Positions 23,337 to 28,717 of a DNA stretch of 28,717 bases are shown here, piece after piece. The stretch is from positions 1 to 28,717 of the forward strand of contig DXZO01000018.1 in NCBI GenBank assembly GCA_019419625.1, read 5' to 3'. Position numbers and translations under genes: made by a program. This DNA is from Collinsella sp. GTDB taxonomy: Bacteria > Actinomycetota > Coriobacteriia > Coriobacteriales > Coriobacteriaceae. Below the pieces are notes generated by a model, which was given only the letters and a program-made list of their open reading frames with translations, was not told the origin of the DNA and did no database searches. Within the stretch, counting starts at the first letter, position 1. Each line of letters opens with the position of its first letter.

Positions 23337-23993
23337 TTAGCCCTCCTTGCGGACTTTTTGCAGGTAGCGGTACACGCTGGGCTCCGAGATGCCCAACGCG
23401 GTGGCAGCGCAGGCCACGGCGCCCTTGAGCATGAACACCCCGTTGCCGTTGAGGTGGCGAATGACGTCCACGCGGTCGCTCTGACCAAGCGACGCTACAT
23501 CCAGCCCGCGCGCGCTCAGCAACTCGGCAATGCTGCGGTCGATGAGCTCCTGGGTGGACTCCGAAAGGCTTTCGACCTCGATAGGGGCGGGCTCCGTGCG
23601 CGTCGGCGCTGCGTCGAAGCACGCCATGAGCTGCTGCGCCATGGCGTTTATGGAGCGTACGGTCGAGAGGTCGGTGTTGACGCAGAGCATACCGACGATC
23701 TCGTCATCCTCGCGGATAAAGAACGTCGCGGACTCCAGCGTTTTGCCTCCGGCGCCGCGGCCCTCGTAGCCCGTAATAAACGGCAGGTCGCGATACTTGG
23801 GGTCGTGCATGATCTTGAGCGCCAGATCGGTGGCGGGACCGCCGACCTTACGGCCGCTCACAATGCCGTTGCGAATATCGACGATGGCGTGGTCGGGATC
23901 CGAGAAATCGTGCAGCACGATCTCGCTGTTCTTACCGAGTATCTGCTCCAGGAAATCGACCATCGGCAAAAAGCGGCGTACGGTCTCGTTCAC
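23337..23993 (-). CDS. YheO-PAS / DauR-type helix-turn-helix regulator
   Basis: Transcription factor with a YheO-like PAS sensor domain (residues 1 to about 125; LPMVDFLEQILGKNSEIVLHDFSD at the start, then TFFIREDDEIVGMLCVNTDL) and a C-terminal HTH (about 165-218; VFMLKGAVACAATALGISEPSVYRYLQKVR). From GTG 23993, which has AAAGGAG upstream, it is 218 residues, the normal length; the frame is open further upstream but those residues are not conserved-looking. Relatives such as DauR respond to amino-acid or nitrogen compounds. Being divergent from the NCS2 permease and the ssnA-ygfK genes, it is the best candidate for their local regulator. Confidence 0.87.
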   Translation of the reverse strand: MNETVRRFLPMVDFLEQILGKNSEIVLHDFSDPDHAIVDIRNGIVSGRKVGGPATDLALKIMHDPKYRDLPFITGYEGRGAGGKTLESATFFIREDDEIVGMLCVNTDLSTVRSINAMAQQLMACFDAAPTRTEPAPIEVESLSESTQELIDRSIAELLSARGLDVASLGQSDRVDVIRHLNGNGVFMLKGAVACAATALGISEPSVYRYLQKVRKEG

Positions 23994-24345
23994 GGGCAAC
24001 TCCTTTGGGTGAAATCGGAAATGTTCATAACAATTTTTTCTCATGGTAACACGGTGTCTATTGACTCGCATATTCGCAGGTACATTGCGTAATACAGACG
24101 AGCGGTAGGATTTTGGCGGTAAACGGTTGACCAAAAGAAAAGTTAGATGTTATTTTGACCGGACACTTTCCTGACCTGCGGAAATGCATTGTCTCAGCTT
24201 AAGAATAGTCTGATAACAAAAAATTATTATTGAGAATGAGAATCATCTTTAATACGATATGCAACGAAGGCACAACCTCAACCCCGCACTGCGTCACAAT
24301 AGAGCGTTAGATGCGAAAACAACTACTTCGAGGATTGGTGGTCAA
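23994..24345. other. Divergent control region between regulator and permease
   Basis: 352 nt without a supported gene and distinctly AT-rich. It holds the permease promoter and Fur-like box (24230-24258) and a dyad TTTTGG/CCAAAA (24111-24116/24131-24136), a possible operator for the divergent regulator. No tRNA or known riboswitch was recognised. Confidence 0.5.
24230..24258 (+). promoter_or_regulatory. Promoter of the NCS2 permease with overlapping Fur-like box
   Basis: TTGAGA (24230-24235) and TACGAT (24253-24258) are 17 bases apart. GAGAATGAGAATCATCTTT (24232-24250) matches the Fur consensus GATAATGATAATCATTATC at 14 of 19 positions and covers the -35 and spacer, a position suited to repression. 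Confidence 0.5.
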
Positions 24346-25740
24346 ATGACCCAGGAGACGGTTACGAACGGCACTGAAGCCCTGTTCACTCGCGAAGGCA
24401 TGCCTCCCGTTAAGGAAATGATCCCGTGTGCCCTTCAGCACGTACTGGCATCGTTTGCCGGCATCATTACCCCGGCGGTCATCATGGCCGGCGTCTACGG
24501 CTTTAATAGCCAGCAGAGCACCGACATCATCCAGGTCGCGCTCATTCTTTCGGCGATCGATACGGCCCTTCAGGCCTTCGCTCCCTTCCGTCGCATCGGC
24601 GGCGGCCTGCCCATCGTCATGGGCGTTTCGTTCGCGTTCCTGCCGGCTCTGCAGGCCATGGGTGCCTCGGGCTTTAGCTTTGGTGCGCTGCTGGGCGGCG
24701 AGATCGTCGGCGGCGCCGTCGCGGTCCTCTTTGGTCTGGCCTACAGCAAGATCAAGTGGCTGTTCCCGCCCGTCGTGACCGGTACGGTCATCTTCTCCAT
24801 CGGCGTTTCGCTGTATCCCACGGCCGTCAAGTATATGGCCGGCGGTATGGGTACGCCGCTGTGGGGCACTCCGCAGGCCTGGTGCGTCGCTCTTATCACC
24901 TTCGCCGTGGTCTTTGCGCTCGCCAACTTTGGCAAGGGCACGCTCAAGCTGGGATCCGTGTTCTTTGGCATGATCGTTGGCATGATCGTTTCGATCCCCT
25001 TTGGCATGATCGACTTCTCCAGCGTCGCCACCGCTCAGGTCTTCGCCCTTCCCAAGCTCATGCCCTACGCGCTCGAGTTTGATCCCGAAGTCTGCATTAC
25101 CCTCGCTGTCGTGTTCCCCATGGTTGCCATCCAGGTTATCGGCGACGTCTCCGCCGCCTGCCTGGGCTCCATCGACCGTATGCCCACCGAGCGCGAGCTC
25201 TCCGGCGCTATCGTGTCCCAGGGCCTCACCTCTATGGTCGGCGGCCTGCTGGGCGGTCTTCCCACCAGCGCCCTTGGCCAGAACGTGGGCATCATCTGCT
25301 CCAACAAGGTCGTCAACAAGTGGGTCTTTGTGATCATCGCGGCCGTCTTTGCCATCGCCGGTCTGTTCCCGCAGCTCTCTGCCGTCCTTTCCGCTATCCC
25401 GCAGCCCGTTATCGGCGGCGCGACCGTCGGCGTCTTTGGCACCATCACCATGAACGGCGTGCGCATGTTCACCCGCGAGGGCCTCACGCAGCGCACTACC
25501 ACCATCGTCGGCACCTCCGTCGTCTTTGGCCTGGGTATCTGGATGGCCAGCGGTTGCCTTGCCGGCGAGGGTATGCCCGCCTGGGTGTCCACCGTCATCG
25601 GCTCCAATGCCGTAACCCCCACCGCCATCATGGCCATTGTCCTTAACCTGATCCTTCCGCAGACGCCGGTCGTGGCTCAGCACATCGATGCTGCCAAGGA
25701 CGCTGCCGTGGATCTGGTCTTGCCCGAGAGTAAGAAGTAA
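24346..25740 (+). CDS. NCS2 family nucleobase (purine/xanthine-type) permease
   Basis: Membrane symporter of the nucleobase:cation symporter-2 family, importing xanthine, urate, uracil or related bases. The 464-residue protein has about 12-14 hydrophobic segments, an N terminus with ALQHVLASFAGIITPAVIMAG, GGGLPIVMGVSFAFLPAL, and the NCS2 signature QNVGIICSNKV from residue 312. ATG 24346 is chosen because similarity begins just after it; an ATG at 24259 would add 29 residues but lies at the promoter -10. Next to ssnA and ygfK the likely substrates are purines, especially xanthine or urate; this is inferred from context. Confidence 0.92.
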   Translation: MTQETVTNGTEALFTREGMPPVKEMIPCALQHVLASFAGIITPAVIMAGVYGFNSQQSTDIIQVALILSAIDTALQAFAPFRRIGGGLPIVMGVSFAFLPALQAMGASGFSFGALLGGEIVGGAVAVLFGLAYSKIKWLFPPVVTGTVIFSIGVSLYPTAVKYMAGGMGTPLWGTPQAWCVALITFAVVFALANFGKGTLKLGSVFFGMIVGMIVSIPFGMIDFSSVATAQVFALPKLMPYALEFDPEVCITLAVVFPMVAIQVIGDVSAACLGSIDRMPTERELSGAIVSQGLTSMVGGLLGGLPTSALGQNVGIICSNKVVNKWVFVIIAAVFAIAGLFPQLSAVLSAIPQPVIGGATVGVFGTITMNGVRMFTREGLTQRTTTIVGTSVVFGLGIWMASGCLAGEGMPAWVSTVIGSNAVTPTAIMAIVLNLILPQTPVVAQHIDAAKDAAVDLVLPESKK

Positions 25741-25756
25741 CCAATTCGGTGCTATT

Positions 25757-25879
25757 CGTCGGCGGGCGCATCGCCTCGTCCGCCGACGTCATGCGGCGCC
25801 AAGCCGCACTTCAAAGGGTTTGTCCCTTTGGTGAAGCGTTGACGGGAGAGGGCCCGTTTCCGGTGTAGGCCGGCGCTTC
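25757..25879 (+). promoter_or_regulatory. Hairpin-rich spacer before ssnA with alternative folds
   Basis: CGTCGGCGG/CCGCCGACG (25757-25765/25780-25788) and TGCGGC/GCCGCA (25792-25797/25803-25808) are followed by CTTC-AAAGGG/CCCTTT...GAAG (25809-25836). The last GAAG can instead start a three-way junction: GAAGCG/CGCTTC (25833-25838/25874-25879) enclosing GACGGG/CCCGTT and CCGG/CCGG. The two folds exclude each other. The first hairpin may simply be the permease terminator, although there is no T-tract. Confidence 0.4.
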
Positions 25880-25935
25880 GCACTCCGCCATGTCAGAGGT
25901 GTCAAACCCCGCCCCTGATGTTGAAGGGAGCATTC

Positions 25936-27291
25936 ATGCTTCTGGTCGCTAACGGTTCCGTTTTTACCCGCAACGCTCAGACCCCGTTCATTCCCAACGG
26001 CGCGGTCGCCATTGACGGAGATACGATCGTCGAAGTAGGTCCCGAGTGCGAGCTCAAGGCCAAGTACCCGGATGCCGAGTACGTCGACGCCCAGGGCAAC
26101 CTCATCATGCCCGGACTCATCAATTGCCACACCCACATCTACTCGGGTCTGGCCCGCGGCCTTGCCATTAAAGGCTGCAACCCCACCAACTTCCTGGAGA
26201 ATCTTGAGCAGCAGTGGTGGAAGATCGATGACAACCTGACGCTCGACGGCACCAAGGCCAGCGCCTATGCCACGATTCTTGACTCCATCCGCGATGGCGT
26301 CACCACGATCTTCGATCATCATGCGAGCTTCTGCGAAATCCCGGGAAGCCTCTTTACCATTAAGGATGCAGCTCAGGAGCTGGGCATGCGTTCGTGCCTG
26401 TGCTACGAGGTCTCCGATCGCCGCGGCCAGGAAAAATGCGACCAGGCCATTGCCGAGAACGCCGAGTTTGCCCAGTGGGCCGCCAAGGAGCGTCGCGATA
26501 ACGACAACCACATGATCGCCGCCATGTTTGGCGGTCACGCCACCTTTACGCTGTCGGACGAGACCATGGATAAGATGGCCGAGGCCAACAACGGCCTGAC
26601 CGGCTTCCACATCCATGTGTGCGAGGGCATGAATGACGTGTGGGACTCCCGCCTCAACCGCGGTGGCATCAGCCCCGTCGAGCGCCTGCTGCAGCACAAC
26701 CTGCTGGGTCCCGACACCATGCTCGGCCACTGCATCCACGTGACGCCCGCCGAGATGGACATCGTCAAGGAGTCCGGCACCTGGCTCGTCAACAACCCCG
26801 AATCCAATATGGGCAACGCCGTGGGCTGCGCCCCCGTGCTCGAGTTCTTCCGCCGCGGCGTCCCCGTGTGCATGGGCACCGACGCCTACACCCACGACAT
26901 GCTCGAGAGCCTCAAGGTCTTCCTGATCATTCAGCGCCACAACGCCGCCATGCCCAACGTGGGCTGGTGCGAGGCCATGACGATGCTGTTCGAGAACAAC
27001 GCCAAGATGGCGAGCAAGTACTTCGATCGCAAGCTCGGCGTGCTCGAGGCCGGCGCTGCCGCCGACGTCATCGTCATGGACTACAAGCCCTTTACGCCGC
27101 TGAGCGAGGAGAACATCGACGGCCACATGCTCTTTGGCATGATGGGCAAAAACTGCCGCACCACCATCATCAACGGCCGCGTCCTGTACAAGGATCGCGA
27201 GTTCGTTGGCATTGATGAGGACAAGATCAACGCGTGGACCATGGCCGAGTCCAAGAAGCTCTGGAGCACGCTCAACGATCGCACCTACTAA
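25936..27291 (+). CDS. ssnA: SsnA-type amidohydrolase (putative aminohydrolase of purine catabolism)
   Basis: Metal-dependent hydrolase of the amidohydrolase superfamily. The 451-residue protein has the metal ligands His65 and His67 in NCHTHIYSG, His225/His227 in FHIHVCEG, His265/His268 in GHCIHV and Asp316 in GTDAYTHD. The length and the neighbouring ygfK identify it as SsnA; in gut bacteria ssnA belongs to the gene set needed for anaerobic purine/urate breakdown. Its exact reaction is not fixed by sequence. ATG 25936 is preceded by GAAGGGAG; an ATG at 25918 has no ribosome site. Confidence 0.92.
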   Translation: MLLVANGSVFTRNAQTPFIPNGAVAIDGDTIVEVGPECELKAKYPDAEYVDAQGNLIMPGLINCHTHIYSGLARGLAIKGCNPTNFLENLEQQWWKIDDNLTLDGTKASAYATILDSIRDGVTTIFDHHASFCEIPGSLFTIKDAAQELGMRSCLCYEVSDRRGQEKCDQAIAENAEFAQWAAKERRDNDNHMIAAMFGGHATFTLSDETMDKMAEANNGLTGFHIHVCEGMNDVWDSRLNRGGISPVERLLQHNLLGPDTMLGHCIHVTPAEMDIVKESGTWLVNNPESNMGNAVGCAPVLEFFRRGVPVCMGTDAYTHDMLESLKVFLIIQRHNAAMPNVGWCEAMTMLFENNAKMASKYFDRKLGVLEAGAAADVIVMDYKPFTPLSEENIDGHMLFGMMGKNCRTTIINGRVLYKDREFVGIDEDKINAWTMAESKKLWSTLNDRTY

Positions 27292-27306
27292 TTCACAAGT
27301 AGATTC

Positions 27307-27342
27307 GCGCGCGTCGGATGTTTCGCCGCATCCGACGCGCGC
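27307..27342. repeat. 14-bp perfect hairpin after ssnA
   Basis: GCGCGCGTCGGATG (27307-27320) pairs with CATCCGACGCGCGC (27329-27342), loop TTTCGCCG. No T-tract follows. It may be a transcript-stabilising or attenuating hairpin. Two more hairpins follow before ygfK (GCGCT/AGCGC at 27368-27382 and CGCCCG/CGGGCG at 27396-27421). Confidence 0.6.
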
Positions 27343-27440
27343 ATAGGCGGCCTCCGCGGGGTCGCCGGCGCTGTGCTAGCGCTACACCGTATTTGCGCCC
27401 GCCGCGCGGTCTCGCCGGGCGTTACAGAGAGGAGCTCATT

Positions 27441-28717
27441 ATGAGCGACATCATGAGGCCGATCCCGTTTTCGCAGCTGATGAACTGGATCATCGAAGAG
27501 CACAAGACTCAGGGCGCCGTCTTTGGCGTGCGCAAGATGGTCACGGCCAACCAGGAGGGCGCGCTTCCCATTTTTGACGAGCGCATCGAGACTCCGTTTG
27601 GCCCGGCCGCCGGTCCCAACACGCAGCTTGCCCAGAACATCGTGGCATCCTACGTGGCCGGCTCCCGCTTCTTTGAGCTCAAGACCGTTCAGGTTATGGA
27701 CGGCGAGGAGCTCTCCAAGTGTGTGAACAAACCCTGCATCGTGGCGCAGGACGAGTGCTACAACTGCGAGTGGTCGACCGAGCTCGAGGTTCCGCAGGCC
27801 TTTGCCGAGTACGTGAAGGCATGGTTTGCCTGCCACCTGATCGCTCGCGAGTACGGTCTGGGCAGCCCGGACGGTTTTGTCTTCAACATGTCGGTGGGCT
27901 ATGACCTGGAGGGCATTAAGAGCCCCAAGGTCGATGCCTACATCGAGGGCATGAAGGACGCCAGCGGCTCCGATGTCTGGAACGAATGTCGCACATGGGC
28001 GCTCGCCAACCTGGACAAGTTTGAGCATATCGACGCCGCATTTGTCGAGTCCATCCCGGCGCGCGTCTCTAACTCCATAACCGAGTCCACGCTGCATGGC
28101 TGCCCGCCGGCGGAGATCGAGCGCATCGCGACCTACCTCATCACCGAGAAGGGCCTCAACACCTACATCAAGTGCAACCCCACGCTGCTGGGCTATGAGT
28201 TTGCCCGTCAGCGCCTGAACGAGCTGGGCTTTGACTACATCGTTTTCGATGACACGCACTTCCGCGAGGACCTGCAGTGGGCCGACGCCGTGCCCATGTT
28301 CGAGCGCCTGATTGCCCTGTGCGCCGAGCGCGGCCTGGAGTTTGGCGTCAAGCTGACCAACACGTTCCCCGTCGACGTGACGAGGAACGAGCTGCCTTCT
28401 ACCGAGATGTACATGTCCGGCCGTTCACTGTTCTCGCTGACCATCGAGGCCGCCCGCCGCATTACCGAGCAGTTCGATGGCAAGCTGCGCATCAGCTACT
28501 CCGGCGGCGCCACGGTCTACAACATCCGCGCCCTGTACGATGCCGGCATTTGGCCCGTCACCCTGGCGACCGACGTGCTCAAGCCCGGTGGCTACGAGCG
28601 CTTTAGCCAGATGGCCGGCGAGTTTACCGATCTGGACGGCAAGCCGTTCGCGGGCGTCTCGCTCGAGGCCGTGACTGCGATTCAGACCGACTCGCTCACC
28701 AACCCGCTCTACAAGAA
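27441..28717 (+). CDS. ygfK: Putative selenate reductase subunit YgfK (3' truncated by window edge)
   Basis: Large iron-sulfur/flavin oxidoreductase-like protein of the YgfK family, named as a selenate reductase subunit but shown in gut bacteria to belong to the anaerobic purine/urate degradation cluster. About 425 of roughly 1000 residues are visible, with no stop before the edge. It begins MSDIMRPIPFSQL, then shows FGPAAGPNTQLAQNIV, FFELKTVQVMDG, DECYNCEWSTE, FIFNMSVGYDLEGIK-like FVFNMSVGYDLEGIK, TLHGCPPAEIE, KLTNTFPV, EMYMSGR, ISYSGGA and TDVLKPGGYERF, closely following the E. coli protein. This part is a dihydroorotate-dehydrogenase-like barrel; the Fe-S and FAD/NAD domains would lie beyond the window. 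AGAGAGGAG precedes the ATG. Confidence 0.94.
   Translation, partial: MSDIMRPIPFSQLMNWIIEEHKTQGAVFGVRKMVTANQEGALPIFDERIETPFGPAAGPNTQLAQNIVASYVAGSRFFELKTVQVMDGEELSKCVNKPCIVAQDECYNCEWSTELEVPQAFAEYVKAWFACHLIAREYGLGSPDGFVFNMSVGYDLEGIKSPKVDAYIEGMKDASGSDVWNECRTWALANLDKFEHIDAAFVESIPARVSNSITESTLHGCPPAEIERIATYLITEKGLNTYIKCNPTLLGYEFARQRLNELGFDYIVFDDTHFREDLQWADAVPMFERLIALCAERGLEFGVKLTNTFPVDVTRNELPSTEMYMSGRSLFSLTIEAARRITEQFDGKLRISYSGGATVYNIRALYDAGIWPVTLATDVLKPGGYERFSQMAGEFTDLDGKPFAGVSLEAVTAIQTDSLTNPLYK

Noticed and set aside
23235..24092. + strand open frame opposite the YheO-PAS regulator
   Set aside because: It starts within the ridA terminator and mirrors the regulator gene; no motif or ribosome site.
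24307..25683. Minus-strand open frame opposite the NCS2 permease
   Set aside because: Asp/Gly/His/Lys-rich shadow of a membrane protein gene; no motif.
25789..27126. Minus-strand open frame opposite ssnA
   Set aside because: Antisense shadow; all metal-binding motifs are on the + strand.

Overview
This window looks like a chromosomal segment of a gut-type actinobacterium of the class Coriobacteriia, most likely Collinsella or a close relative. This is inferred from the high-GC coding style, a Firmicute-type fatty-acid cluster in an otherwise actinobacterial context, an anaerobic purine-use locus, and characteristic intergenic palindromes. It was not confirmed by any search.

Left part (1-7613, + strand): a compact type II fatty-acid synthesis operon, fabK (5' cut by the window edge)-fabD-fabG-fabF-accB-fabZ-accC-accDA. 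The genes overlap or sit very close. The order is that of streptococcal/clostridial fab clusters, and accD and accA are fused into one gene. A lone PTS EIIC permease gene (7654-8868) follows and ends at a rho-independent terminator. Next come a cation-diffusion-facilitator exporter with a manganese-type metal site (9013-10173) and a histidine-phosphatase gene (10213-10839).

Middle (10840-17150, + strand): a 459-nt non-coding stretch holds a large nested palindrome (48-bp perfect arms) and then the promoter/leader of a ribosomal protein operon: rplC-rplD-rplW-rplB-rpsS-rplV-rpsC-rplP-rpmC-rpsQ-rplN-rplX. This covers most of the S10 operon and the first two spc genes, but rpsJ is absent upstream and rplE is absent downstream. 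A clear terminator closes the operon after rplX. Structured gaps precede rplC, rplB and rplN, and the first two share a near-identical 20-mer.

Right-middle (17150-23282): an AT-rich, repeat-dense control region lies before a Gfo/Idh/MocA oxidoreductase and a DeoR-type repressor. Facing them on the minus strand are a two-gene unit (a large U32-family protein, then an RluA-type pseudouridine synthase). A ridA gene follows on the + strand, with its own promoter and terminator.

Right end (23337-28717): a YheO-PAS/HTH regulator (minus strand) is divergent from an NCS2 purine/nucleobase permease, which is followed by ssnA and the 5' part of ygfK. The ssnA-ygfK pair is the hallmark of the anaerobic purine/urate catabolic cluster described in gut bacteria, so the permease, regulator and perhaps RidA probably serve it. 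A Fur-like box overlaps the permease promoter. The spacers in this cluster are rich in hairpins, including one that could form two mutually exclusive folds.
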